64,000 nt of DNA from Polyangiaceae bacterium (GTDB taxonomy: Bacteria > Myxococcota_A > Polyangia > Polyangiales > Polyangiaceae), in the NCBI GenBank assembly GCA_016715885.1, contig JADJXL010000020.1, positions 186,001-250,000 on the forward strand, read 5' to 3'. The notes below the pieces were generated by a model, which saw nothing but the letters and a program-made list of their open reading frames with translations, had not been told where the DNA came from and ran no database searches. This document shows positions 27,747 through 37,053 of this stretch, piece by piece (positions within the stretch are counted from its first letter, which is position 1; each line of letters begins with the position of its first letter). Position numbers and translations under genes: made by a program.

Positions 27747-29327
27747 TTGAGCACCTACGAGCACATGCTTCACCTCGCGCGCGCCGGCGCGAACTTGCTG
27801 CACGTCGCATCCTACGAATGGGAGCGAGTGCAGGGGCTGGTCCTTGGCATGTCCGACAAGTTGGAATTGCCGGTGCGCATTTGGAGCCAGTCCGATGGGC
27901 TCGTTGCCTGCGACAAAGACGGCAATCGGCATGTGGAGGACGAGGACGCTACCGACCCGCTCAAGGTGCTGTCTCAAATTCACGCATCCGAGGAACCTGG
28001 GATTTGGTTGCTCGAAGACTTTCAGCCATTTCTGAAGGACGAACACCATCCCATCCTGCGCTGGCTGCGGCAGATTGCGCGTCTCCCAGCGTCGCCTCGA
28101 AAGATTGTCGTTTTGTCGACTCCGGTGCCCGGACTGCCGACGGATCTGCGCAAAGAGATCCCCACGCTCGAATTGGAACTGCCAGGCGTCGACGATCTAC
28201 GCTTGGTTTTGCAAGATGCGGCGGAAGCGCTCAGCGTGCGAGCTTCAGCGGACGAAGCACTGCTCGATGCGGCGCGAGGGTTGACGGTCATGGAGGCGAG
28301 GCTCGCTTTTGGCAAAGCGGCCGCTGAGCTCGGGCGTCTCGATCATGGCGCTGTGCGGCTCGTCGCCCAAGAGAAAGAACGCATCATCAAGCAAAGCGAA
28401 GTGCTCGAGTATTACCCGACGGATGCACGAATGGCCGACGTCGGCGGGCTCGAACAGCTCAAGGAATGGCTGGATCGCCGTGGACGAGCCTTCGGTGCGG
28501 GCGCGCGAGATTTCGGTTTGGATGCGCCGAAAGGCGTGCTGCTGCTCGGCGTGCAGGGCTGTGGCAAGAGCCTCTTGGCGAAGGCCGTCGCGGCGACGTG
28601 GCAGTTTCCGCTCCTTCGATTCGACTTGGGCAAAGTATTTGGCGGAATCGTCGGACAATCCGAAGGGAACATCCGCACGGCGCTGCAAGTCGCTCAAGCG
28701 CTCGCGCCATGCGTGTTATGGATTGACGAAATCGAAAAAGGCTTGGCCGGGATGGGTAGCTCGGATCAAACGGATGGCGGGACGACGGCGCGCGTCGTAG
28801 GGACGTTACTTACGTGGATGCAGGAAAAGCGCGAGCCGGTGTTTGTTGTGGCAACCGCGAATCGAATCGACATGCTCCCGCCCGAATTGCTGCGAAAAGG
28901 TCGATTCGACGAAATCTTTTTCGTGGACTTGCCGACGCGTGCGGTGCGCGAAGAAATTCTTTCGATTCATTTGCGTAAGAAACGGCGAGATCCAACCGAT
29001 TACGATTTGACGAAACTAGGCGAGCGCTCGGTCGGGTTTTCCGGCGCGGAATTAGAAGAAGCCGTTCGGGAAGGTTTGTACGATGCATTCGCCGAGGGCA
29101 AGGAGCTGGCGACTGAGCACATTCTGCAGGCGCTCGAAAAGACGTTTCCTCTGTCGCGAACGATGGGAGACCAAATCGAGAGCCTGCGTCAATGGGCGAA
29201 AGTGCGGGCGCGTCTTGCCAACGGTCAACCTCCTGAGGCGCTTCCGAAGGATTCCGCTGAAACCACGGTCCCGCGATTGAAGCAAGAGACAACGCGCAAC
29301 CCGTTCATTCCTGGGGGGCGGTCGTGA
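27747..29327 (+). CDS. Ycf46-like AAA+ ATPase
   Basis: A 526-aa classical AAA+ ATPase of the Ycf46/COG0464 type, first gene of a seven-gene operon. The N-terminal 230 residues form the typical inactive P-loop-like domain of Ycf46 (EWERVQGLV, WLLEDFQPFL, IVVLSTPV). The active domain has Walker A GVQGCGKS at 268-275, Walker B WIDEIEKGL with D327/E328, and sensor/arginine motifs ATANRIDMLPPELLRKGRFDE. The last 50 residues are a charged linker. TTG start with GGAGG. The stop overlaps the GTG start of the helicase gene by 4 nt. Ycf46-type proteins act as molecular switches or remodellers; the partner here is probably encoded downstream. Confidence 0.88.
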   Translation: MSTYEHMLHLARAGANLLHVASYEWERVQGLVLGMSDKLELPVRIWSQSDGLVACDKDGNRHVEDEDATDPLKVLSQIHASEEPGIWLLEDFQPFLKDEHHPILRWLRQIARLPASPRKIVVLSTPVPGLPTDLRKEIPTLELELPGVDDLRLVLQDAAEALSVRASADEALLDAARGLTVMEARLAFGKAAAELGRLDHGAVRLVAQEKERIIKQSEVLEYYPTDARMADVGGLEQLKEWLDRRGRAFGAGARDFGLDAPKGVLLLGVQGCGKSLLAKAVAATWQFPLLRFDLGKVFGGIVGQSEGNIRTALQVAQALAPCVLWIDEIEKGLAGMGSSDQTDGGTTARVVGTLLTWMQEKREPVFVVATANRIDMLPPELLRKGRFDEIFFVDLPTRAVREEILSIHLRKKRRDPTDYDLTKLGERSVGFSGAELEEAVREGLYDAFAEGKELATEHILQALEKTFPLSRTMGDQIESLRQWAKVRARLANGQPPEALPKDSAETTVPRLKQETTRNPFIPGGRS

Positions 29328-32300
29328 AGGTATTGTTTTTTCACGCCACCGCAGGCCATCCGCGGGTCGCTCCACCCCTGATGGATCAGGCGGGGAAAAC
29401 GCTGCGGCCGTTCACCCGGTACCTCGGCCAGGCCATTCACACGGCAAAGCAGCGGCAATTTCGTTATCAGCTTCCCTGGGAGAAGGTCCGCAATCTACTG
29501 ACGATTCGCCTCGATCCCGTCGATAGCCAGCTCCGCGTGCCTCGACGACAACCCGGCGTGGTTCTTGTGCATTGGCCCGAAGGCAAAGCGCCGGACTTCT
29601 CCCAGCAAGGGTTCATCATGAACCGTGGGGTCGCCTTTCGAGTCGATACTGCCAGTCGGACGGATTCCGGCTTGCGCGTCAAGACCGACATTCCACTGCT
29701 TCCAAGCGATGACGTGTTTTGGTGCGGCGTGCGCGCAGCAGTCGAGCAAGAAGCTGCTCCGCCTCTTCCACGAGACGTGCGTGATTTGCAAGGTCGACCA
29801 TTAAAACTCGCGGCTCCCCCACGCGCCAATGATGACGACCGGTATTGGCTGCTGCTCGTCGAAGGGGAGCACGACGATTGCGACCTCGTCGTGGATGGTG
29901 AAGAGGTCGAGGCCGAGGCACTCACCACTTCGGCGGAACTGCATCGGGTGGTGGATCAGCAGGGCCGGTCATTCCAAGTGCACGGAGGAATCCTTCGGGT
30001 TGAAGAACCGCCTGCGAATGGGTTGCTCAAGGGCGACAATGGCCTGCGATACCGCTGGTCGGAAGGCGAGTCGTCTGGCCGGCGGGGGAACTGGATTCAA
30101 CTTTTGCCGCCAGAATCGTCCGACGCCGAAGATTTTATGGACCCGCGCGCGGCCTTCTGTGAGGGCGATCTCGAGCAGGTCTGGACACAGCAGCGACATG
30201 CCAAGGACACGACCTTCAAGGTCAAAAAAGTCGACCAAGACCGTTACCAAGTTCTCCTCGACCGCTATCCGCCCGAGGACAGCACGCTCTACTTGCCCGT
30301 GGACCAGCGAAATCTTCAGCTCCAACGGCGGGCCTTGCGACAGCTCGCGGAGGCCCCGCTGCCGCATCATCGAGGGTTGCTCCGCCTTTGCGAAAATCCC
30401 GAGCGAGTCGATTGGCCAAAAGTTGAGCCAGTGCACATTTCCGACTGGCGGGCTCTCAAGGATGCCACGCGCAGTGGGACGGACGAGCAACGCGCGTTCG
30501 TGAGCAAGGCGCTGGGAAGCCCGGACTTCGCGTTCCTCCAAGGACCGCCCGGGTCAGGAAAAACCACAGCGATCTGTGAGATGGTCCAGCAGCTCGTCGA
30601 GCAAGGACAACGCGTACTGCTTTGCGCCTCTACACATGTGGCCATCGACAATGTGCTGGAACGCCTGCTCGAAGCGAGCTCCCCCATCTATGCCGTGCGA
30701 ATTGGCAAAATCGACAAAGTCGATGACAAGGTTCAAGCCACGCAACTCGACGAGCGCATCTATAAGTTGATATCGATGTGGCGCACGCAGCCGGCGATGC
30801 AGGTCTACGGCGATGGGGATTTGGAGGACATGGCCGAGCGCACGGTGATCATGGCCGCAAACCTGACCTGTGGCACCACGATGGGCATCGTGAATCACCC
30901 TCTTTTCAGAGGACGCGACCAGGATCTGCACATCTCCGAGCGGCCGATCAGCACGATGCCCCATTGGGATGTGCTGATCGTCGACGAGGCAAGCAAAACG
31001 CTCATCCAGGAGTTTTTGGTCCCGGCGCTCATGGCAAAGCGGTGGATCATCGTGGGCGACGTGCGGCAGCTCCCGCCGTTCACGGATCGAGCGGACATCG
31101 TGGCGAACTTGCGCGACCTCGTGGATGAGAACGACAAACCCGTGTTCCCGCTGGATCATCAACGCGCGTGCTTGCTGCTGTTCCGGATGCTTCGGCGCCT
31201 GGTTCGCCAGCCGGCAATGCGCTGGCTCATGGTTGAACGTCCGGGTGTGCTCGAGTGGATAGCTCGTGAATTGCAAGTCGAACCAGAGCCACGCCCGTCC
31301 GTCGTGCGGGTGGTCGCCAAAGGGGCGAGCTCGAGCGGGCCAGTCGATGTCGTGACGGTTGCCGATCTCCGTGCGGGCAAACCCGCGGCGCTGAAGCTTG
31401 CTGCCGCCGATTGGGTTCTGGTCGCCGACGACCTGTTGCCCGAGGTGGCCGATCTGCTTCCTTCGAACCTGCTGCTCACCGTGGACGTCACCGCCGACAA
31501 CAGCGGGGGGTTGCACGAGGGCAACGTGCTCCTGATGCGACATGCGTGGTGGTTGCCACGCTCAGGGCGGCTTTCCGAGCCGTACGACGCCGATCGCGAT
31601 TTTGCGTTCAAGCATAAAAAGGACAAGGTCACGACATTCGCCGAGAGTGAAATGTGCGAGGCGGAGTGGTTGAGTCGGCATACTTTGGCGAACGAATTGG
31701 CTTGGCGGCTTACCCGACTGCACGAATTGCGGTACAGCCGCAAAGACAAAAAATGGCTTCGTGACGAGCTGGGATGGCTTCAGCCGCTCGCAACCAGCAT
31801 TGCAGAACCCATTGCGGAAATCGAGGACATCGGCCTGCCGAGCATCATAGAAGTGCTTCAGGAAGGCATCGGCGTCGACCGTTCGGCGCGACGCAGTGCG
31901 CTTACGATAGGGCTCGCGGCATCGCGCCCCAATGATTTTGCCGCCCGCTTCGAAAGCCTGACGTTCCAACACCGCATGCATGCCGAAATTGCGCAGTTCT
32001 CGCGAGAGATCATTTATGAGGGCCAGGCACTCAAGGATGCCAATACCATTCAAATTCGCGATGATGTTTTGGGGTGGGACTTCGGCCGGTTCCCGTCGCG
32101 ACGTGCTTGGGCGAATGTGGATGGGCACGACAACCATGGCGTAAACCGCCAGGAAATCGACGTCATGGCCTCGATATTGCGAGACTTCATCGATTGGGTG
32201 CGGCGAAAAGGAGCGCCGAATCGGACATCGCCGCGCGTGTGGGAAGTCGCGTGCTTGTGCTTCTACTCGAAACAGGAACGCGCCATTTCGGAGAAACTCT

Positions 32301-32623
32301 ATGAGGTGACGGGAGACAGTCGCAAGACGCGATTCGAGGTGAGGGATTTGCCCATCGAGATCGTCTGCGGGACGGTGGATCGTTTCCAGGGGCGCGAGGC
32401 GGATCTGGTAATGTTATCGATGCGCAACACCGGTCGCATCGGGTTCCTCGATAGCCCGAACCGTTTGAACGTGGCGCTCACGCGAGCGCGGCAGCAGCTC
32501 GTCATCCTCGGAAAATACAGCTATTACCTCGGTTGCAATATTTCGGAGCTGAAAGAATTGGCCGGACGAACGCTGCTGGTCGATCACCATGAAGTCCGTC
32601 GATGGGCGCGGAGCAAACGATGA
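29324..32623 (+). CDS. Large SF1 helicase (Upf1/Dna2-like)
   Basis: A 1099-aa protein. Residues 1-380 are a beta-rich region without a motif I know. The helicase core follows: motif I GPPGSGKT at 407-414, Ia CASTHVAIDNVLERL, II VDEAS at 553-557, III VGDVRQLPPF. After an insert of over 250 residues come motif IV-V FQHRMH and DRFQGREADLV, and motif VI NVALTRARQQLVILG. The insert carries a helical segment. This Upf1-like set of motifs implies 5'-to-3' translocation on single-stranded nucleic acid. GTG 29324 overlaps the previous stop; its TGA overlaps the next ATG. There is no nuclease motif in the protein itself. Confidence 0.88.
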   Translation: MKVLFFHATAGHPRVAPPLMDQAGKTLRPFTRYLGQAIHTAKQRQFRYQLPWEKVRNLLTIRLDPVDSQLRVPRRQPGVVLVHWPEGKAPDFSQQGFIMNRGVAFRVDTASRTDSGLRVKTDIPLLPSDDVFWCGVRAAVEQEAAPPLPRDVRDLQGRPLKLAAPPRANDDDRYWLLLVEGEHDDCDLVVDGEEVEAEALTTSAELHRVVDQQGRSFQVHGGILRVEEPPANGLLKGDNGLRYRWSEGESSGRRGNWIQLLPPESSDAEDFMDPRAAFCEGDLEQVWTQQRHAKDTTFKVKKVDQDRYQVLLDRYPPEDSTLYLPVDQRNLQLQRRALRQLAEAPLPHHRGLLRLCENPERVDWPKVEPVHISDWRALKDATRSGTDEQRAFVSKALGSPDFAFLQGPPGSGKTTAICEMVQQLVEQGQRVLLCASTHVAIDNVLERLLEASSPIYAVRIGKIDKVDDKVQATQLDERIYKLISMWRTQPAMQVYGDGDLEDMAERTVIMAANLTCGTTMGIVNHPLFRGRDQDLHISERPISTMPHWDVLIVDEASKTLIQEFLVPALMAKRWIIVGDVRQLPPFTDRADIVANLRDLVDENDKPVFPLDHQRACLLLFRMLRRLVRQPAMRWLMVERPGVLEWIARELQVEPEPRPSVVRVVAKGASSSGPVDVVTVADLRAGKPAALKLAAADWVLVADDLLPEVADLLPSNLLLTVDVTADNSGGLHEGNVLLMRHAWWLPRSGRLSEPYDADRDFAFKHKKDKVTTFAESEMCEAEWLSRHTLANELAWRLTRLHELRYSRKDKKWLRDELGWLQPLATSIAEPIAEIEDIGLPSIIEVLQEGIGVDRSARRSALTIGLAASRPNDFAARFESLTFQHRMHAEIAQFSREIIYEGQALKDANTIQIRDDVLGWDFGRFPSRRAWANVDGHDNHGVNRQEIDVMASILRDFIDWVRRKGAPNRTSPRVWEVACLCFYSKQERAISEKLYEVTGDSRKTRFEVRDLPIEIVCGTVDRFQGREADLVMLSMRNTGRIGFLDSPNRLNVALTRARQQLVILGKYSYYLGCNISELKELAGRTLLVDHHEVRRWARSKR

Positions 32624-33831
32624 AAGCAGTCTTATGTTGTGAGATTTCCGTTTCGCGTATCGCCGTGTTTGCCGAGATGGCGCGGCTGGAGCGGCGGCCC
32701 GAATTGGGCTTGCTGTGCAAAGCTGCTCGCGCACAGGGCCAGCGTATCTCCGTGGCAATGGTGCAGTCTGTGCTGCCGGGTTTGCCGGACGCCGGTGCGA
32801 ACAACGTCATCGGGTGGTGCCGAACGCTCGGACTTTGCGACGAACACGGTGGAATCACCGCGCTCGGCGAAGACGTGGCAGAAAGCAATGAAGCGCCGGT
32901 GCCCGAACAAGGCGTATACCGTCTCTGGTTGGTCGAGCATCCGTTGATCGGTCGTCGAGTGCTCGCCGTGGATCCTCTCGCTTCGAGAAACGATCAGCGA
33001 TTCGACAACATCCAGCAGCTTCCGGTCGAACCCGAGCGAGGCAAGGTCTTTCGATCGGTGGTCAAGTCGAACGAGCGGTTCATCGTTCGCGACTTGCCCA
33101 CGAACCACGGTCAGCCGGGGTGCTTCGTGGAGCAAACTCACGCCACGTGCCGCCTGCGCTGGACGCTCGACTTCGATGCCGAGCGCGACCACTGGCAGCT
33201 CGAAGGCTCGATCGAGGTTGCGCAGGGAAATGGCAAGTATGCCATGCGGCCGATGCAACACGAACCCGAAAAGGACGGGCTCGAATTGTGGAAGCTCGCG
33301 GAAATCTGGGGTAGGGGACCGCTGCGGGAATTTGGTGTTTGGAACGCTGACGAACGTCGACTTGCTGTGCCATTTCAAGGGCTCGCCGAGAGAGAAATCG
33401 AAACCTTTCGCAAAACCTTGACCCTTCGTCGTGTGGAGGTTCTAGGCAAAGGCATGTACGACAATGTGCCTTTGGAGGACGTTCCTATCGGTCCGTTCTC
33501 CACGACAGACGCGCAGCAATGGGCCATGGCGCGATTCGATCGACATGTCATCAAGAAACCAGCGTATCGAAGCCGAGCCGAAGTGCGCGCGCGATTTGCC
33601 GAACTGACCGAAGGCACGCCGCTCGAAAAGTTTTCCCCCAGATTGCCGGCGCATGAAGACCTTTTGCGAACGCACGAGAAAGACTTGGGGAGCTTTTGGG
33701 CATTGGCGGCCCCCGTGGACCTTGCGCCGCATCCAGTCGCTCCTGACGAACTTGCGGCCATGCGCATCGGGAGCCACGCAACCTTGACGACATCATCTGA
33801 GCCGCAGTGGTTCAATGGAGGTGGCCGATGA
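32620..33831 (+). CDS. Operon protein with winged-helix-like N-terminus
   Basis: A 403-aa protein of unknown family. Residues about 15-80 (ARLERRPELGLLCKAAR, then QGQRISVAMVQSVL, then TLGLCDEHGGITALGEDVAE) look like a winged helix-turn-helix with a wing at GGITALG. The remainder is beta-strand rich (YRLWLVEHPLIG, LRWTLDFDA) with a helical end. No signal peptide and no catalytic motif. ATG 32620 gives an ATGA overlap with the helicase stop, and its own stop overlaps the next ATG. Its place beside the helicase suggests nucleic-acid binding or loading, which is inference. Confidence 0.72.
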   Translation: MKAVLCCEISVSRIAVFAEMARLERRPELGLLCKAARAQGQRISVAMVQSVLPGLPDAGANNVIGWCRTLGLCDEHGGITALGEDVAESNEAPVPEQGVYRLWLVEHPLIGRRVLAVDPLASRNDQRFDNIQQLPVEPERGKVFRSVVKSNERFIVRDLPTNHGQPGCFVEQTHATCRLRWTLDFDAERDHWQLEGSIEVAQGNGKYAMRPMQHEPEKDGLELWKLAEIWGRGPLREFGVWNADERRLAVPFQGLAEREIETFRKTLTLRRVEVLGKGMYDNVPLEDVPIGPFSTTDAQQWAMARFDRHVIKKPAYRSRAEVRARFAELTEGTPLEKFSPRLPAHEDLLRTHEKDLGSFWALAAPVDLAPHPVAPDELAAMRIGSHATLTTSSEPQWFNGGGR

Positions 33832-35816
33832 TGCAAGGACCCATTCGCCGTCTTCCACGGGAGCGCGTCGAGCGCCGTGACGACGCTCAATTGACTACGG
33901 CGTGGGTGTGGGTGGATCGTCCCGCAACGATTCTGCCTGGTTTGACGTGGCTCACGCATGGAACGCCGACTCCTTTCCGCACCGACCGAGGTTCGCCGGT
34001 GCTCGTGATGCTCGGCTCGAATGACGATGCCGTGTTCAAAGAACTGCTCGAGCAAGCCAGCACGGGTGCTCGAGTCTATGTCCTCGTGTCGAAAGAATGG
34101 GAAGCGAAAGGCGTCCATCAGGAATTGATTTATGCCTCGAAGGTACTGATTCGCCGAGTCCCCGAAGTGCCGGCGTCGGCAATTCACACTGCGCATGGCT
34201 CGAGGCTATGGCTCGGTGGACCATGGAGCCTTCGTCTGGACGATGCGCAATCGGCCGCTATACGCCAAGTCTTTCTTCGGTTGTTTTGGCACGAAGCGAT
34301 TGAAGAAGCTTGGACGGGCGGCAAACAATTACTTTGGCGCCCCACCAGTGAACGCCCATTCGACGTGCCCGACGTTTCGCGCAATGCGCCGGTGCGATTG
34401 GTTGGTTCGGACGCACGTCTCGAAATCGATATGCGTGGAGCGCTCGTGCATCTCACCGGCGGCTCGCTGCCCGATGCGACGCCGCGAAAGCTCTGGTTTC
34501 CGGCCGGCGCGGATCACCATGATCGACTTGCAAAACTCGTCCGGGACCGAGCCGAAGTGGTCTGGGACGACCGGGGCTTGCCCGACTTTGCCATTGGTGC
34601 GAATGGCGCCGAAGTTCTGCTTCCCGGTACGCGTGCGCGCATGAGCGTCATGCTCATGCCCGAACAAACAGCAGATGTCACTCGCATTCTCGAAGCGCCG
34701 GCGCGGTGGAACTTCGGCGTTGATGTGCGCATCGGCGATCCTGCGTTACGCTCCGCCAAGTTCTGGCTTGCCGGTGAAAAGGGTGCGCGTGACATCGAGG
34801 CGGAGCAACCCATTCCAGTCGCCGACGTCATGGCGAATTCGCTCCGTACCGTGCCGGAATCGTCGCCTGCAACATGGCGTGCCGCGCAGCCGCTCGCATT
34901 GTCCGTTCGTTATCGATGGACCGTGGTGCCTCCTAAGCTTCCTGCCGGAACCGTAGAGGATCCACTGATCGTCAAATGGAACAAGGTTGATGACGAGTGG
35001 CGATCGCGTATTGGTCAGGTGCGCCAAACCTTGGAGATTGTCGAGGAAAACCAGGGGCGCGTGGCAAAAATGTTTTTGCGTCTCGCGAGTGCATTGCTCG
35101 GCTTTGGGCGTACCCACAAGGGGTTGCTCGAAAATGTGGCAGCGATGGAGAAACAACGACCGTCCGCGGCGGGACCATCGAATGCGTTGGAAATGCTGTC
35201 GGACCTCGCCAAAATCGAAGAACAAGCGCGTAAACTGCAAGGCGATATCGATGAAGCCGAGCGCAAAGAGCGTGAGGAGCAGGAGCGCGAGAAGCAGAGA
35301 GCCGCGCATCAAACTCGCGTGGACGACGCAAATCGCGAAATCCCGGTGAAGCGTAAGGCGTTGACGGATGCGGAGGAGTGGGTTTCCGCGCTTGTCGAGG
35401 AGCAAGCGTCCCTCGAGGATGCCATGAAGGCCGCGGACAAGGAGGAGGTCAAGAAGGACCTTTACGCGCGCAAAAAGAAATTGACCGATGACGTTACGCG
35501 AGCGAAGAAGGACGTCTCGCGGCTGCGTGGCGAGATCAGCAGTTTGGAGGAGCAGGCGGCCGAAAAGTTCGATTTTCGCCTGCCACCCAGTCTTACGCCT
35601 CGCCAGAAACCGGGCAATGCGGGCCGGTTTGTCCCAACCGCGTCCACGACGCGTCCGGAAAGCAACGTGCCGGATAAAGCATTGCCCGAAGTGGGGGCAT
35701 TGCGGATTCTGAAGAATCAACGTTATCTCGTGATTCAAACGTGGGAAGAATTGATGCAAGGCGAACAAGCCGCCGAACGACTCGAGGCCATGCTCGTAGC
35801 GCCGGAGAATGTATGA
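33828..35816 (+). CDS. PLD-like/coiled-coil protein of the operon
   Basis: A 662-aa protein. The N-terminal 170 residues read like a phospholipase-D-fold half (VYVLVSKEWEAKG, then SRLWLGGPWSLRL, then LFWHEAIEEAW), but the HxK catalytic pair is not evident. The middle is beta-rich, and residues about 455-580 are a long charged coiled coil (DEAERKEREEQEREKQR and after). The end is a short conserved tail (LRILKNQRYLVIQTWEELMQG). GGAGG lies 7 nt before ATG 33828, which overlaps the previous stop. It is probably a scaffold or inactive nuclease; the PLD assignment is a pattern call. Confidence 0.7.
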   Translation: MMQGPIRRLPRERVERRDDAQLTTAWVWVDRPATILPGLTWLTHGTPTPFRTDRGSPVLVMLGSNDDAVFKELLEQASTGARVYVLVSKEWEAKGVHQELIYASKVLIRRVPEVPASAIHTAHGSRLWLGGPWSLRLDDAQSAAIRQVFLRLFWHEAIEEAWTGGKQLLWRPTSERPFDVPDVSRNAPVRLVGSDARLEIDMRGALVHLTGGSLPDATPRKLWFPAGADHHDRLAKLVRDRAEVVWDDRGLPDFAIGANGAEVLLPGTRARMSVMLMPEQTADVTRILEAPARWNFGVDVRIGDPALRSAKFWLAGEKGARDIEAEQPIPVADVMANSLRTVPESSPATWRAAQPLALSVRYRWTVVPPKLPAGTVEDPLIVKWNKVDDEWRSRIGQVRQTLEIVEENQGRVAKMFLRLASALLGFGRTHKGLLENVAAMEKQRPSAAGPSNALEMLSDLAKIEEQARKLQGDIDEAERKEREEQEREKQRAAHQTRVDDANREIPVKRKALTDAEEWVSALVEEQASLEDAMKAADKEEVKKDLYARKKKLTDDVTRAKKDVSRLRGEISSLEEQAAEKFDFRLPPSLTPRQKPGNAGRFVPTASTTRPESNVPDKALPEVGALRILKNQRYLVIQTWEELMQGEQAAERLEAMLVAPENV

Positions 35817-36022
35817 AAGAGCAACGCATTACCATCGAGATTGACGGCGACGGGCGTATCACGGCCGATGCCGAAGGATTCACCGGCGACGTGTGTCTGC
35901 GCGATTTGGAGCGGCTGCTCGAAGGGCTTGCGCCGGGAACGGCCACCGTGGATCGCAAACCCGATGCGGGGACGGCGCAAGTCACGACGGCGCGCACGAT
36001 GACCGTGGGGAAGAAGAAATGA
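35813..36022 (+). CDS. DUF2997 family small protein
   Basis: A 69-aa protein starting MKEQRITIEIDGDGRITADAEG, the usual two-strand start of DUF2997, with a Cys at C29-type position (GDVCLRDLERL). DUF2997 genes commonly sit next to DUF1257 and Ycf46-like ATPases. ATG 35813 overlaps the previous stop by 4 nt, and its stop overlaps the DUF1257 start. Function unknown. Confidence 0.8.
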   Translation: MKEQRITIEIDGDGRITADAEGFTGDVCLRDLERLLEGLAPGTATVDRKPDAGTAQVTTARTMTVGKKK

Positions 36023-36501
36023 GCGCATATATTACGCTCGTCACGCCGATGCTCGACGAGGAGTGCTTGATTGCGGCACTCGTGGATCAGGGAATCGCGC
36101 AATCGGTGATCGAGCGTTCGACGACACCGGTAGAACTGCGCGGTTGGCAGAAGGGGCGCCAAGCCAACATCGTTCTGCGCAAGGAGCACACCGGCGATGC
36201 ATACAATGACATCGGGTTCCTTGCAACGAACATGGGCTACACGGCGATTCTCAGCAACGACTATGCGCGTTTCGGCACTGAATGGCTTGGACGGGTCAAC
36301 GCTCGCTACCAAGTGCATTACGCAGCCAAACAAGAACGCCTCGCAGCCGCGGAACGCCGACGGCTCGAGGAGGAACGCCAGCGCGTCGTCGAAGCGCAGC
36401 GGCACGCCGTGCATGAGCGGGCCAAGAAAATGGGCTACCAGGTGAAAGAGACGCGTGAGGGCGAGAAAATCCGATTGGTCCTTGTTAAACGAACCTATTG
36501 A
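36019..36501 (+). CDS. DUF1257 (Ycf35-like) protein
   Basis: A 160-aa protein of the DUF1257/Ycf35 family: N-terminal MSAYITLVTPMLDEECLIAAL and IGFLATNMGYTAILSNDY match the family (from memory). The middle is a long basic/acidic helix (ERLAAAERRRLEEERQRVVE), and the end forms a strand motif. Intact, with 4-nt overlap to DUF2997. Ycf35-type proteins are widespread in cyanobacteria and plastids; their role is unsettled. The radical-SAM gene follows after 3 nt. Confidence 0.8.
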   Translation: MSAYITLVTPMLDEECLIAALVDQGIAQSVIERSTTPVELRGWQKGRQANIVLRKEHTGDAYNDIGFLATNMGYTAILSNDYARFGTEWLGRVNARYQVHYAAKQERLAAAERRRLEEERQRVVEAQRHAVHERAKKMGYQVKETREGEKIRLVLVKRTY

Positions 36502-36504
36502 TCG

Positions 36505-37053
36505 ATGCGATTGAACATCGCCCACACTTTGGCACGAAGCGCCGCGAATGGCCCTGGCGAACGGTTTGTTCTATGGGTGCAGGGCTGCCCGCTTGCGTGT
36601 CCCGGCTGCTGGAATCCCGACACGTGGAGCTTTGCGCGGCGCGACGTTCGAGACGTGAATGACTTGCTAGGCGAGATTCTCGCCACGGCAGGCATCGAGG
36701 GCGTCACGTTCACGGGCGGCGAGCCGTTCGCACAAGCCCGCGCATTGGCTCACCTTGCGCGAGCCGTGCAAGACGCGGGGCTGTCGGTATTTGTGTTTAC
36801 CGGGTATGATCGGGACGAGCTGACGAGTAAAGCCCATCGCGCATTGCTCGATGTCACCGATATTCTCGTCGATGGTCGATATCTCGAGGCTCAGCGTGTC
36901 GAGGGGTTGCCCTGGCGCGGCTCATCGAACCAACGCGTCCATTTTCTCACGAATCGGTACAGTGAGGCCGATATGGTCGGCGCACCGGAAGTGGAGTTTC
37001 ACTTGGAGGCGGATGGTGGGGTTACCATAACGGGGTTCCCGAGGTTCGAGTAG
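36505..37053 (+). CDS. Radical-SAM activase-like protein (4Fe-4S single-cluster type)
   Basis: A 182-aa small radical-SAM protein. The cluster motif is CPLACPGC (CX3CX2C) after WVQG, followed by the SAM-binding FTGGEPF and VFVFTGYDRDEL, the signature of NrdG/PflA-like activases. It is short and lacks a SPASM domain. No ribonucleotide reductase or glycyl-radical enzyme gene is in the window, so its target is probably another product of this operon. It closes the seven-gene cluster. The start ATG 36505 follows the DUF1257 stop by 3 nt. Confidence 0.88.
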   Translation: MRLNIAHTLARSAANGPGERFVLWVQGCPLACPGCWNPDTWSFARRDVRDVNDLLGEILATAGIEGVTFTGGEPFAQARALAHLARAVQDAGLSVFVFTGYDRDELTSKAHRALLDVTDILVDGRYLEAQRVEGLPWRGSSNQRVHFLTNRYSEADMVGAPEVEFHLEADGGVTITGFPRFE

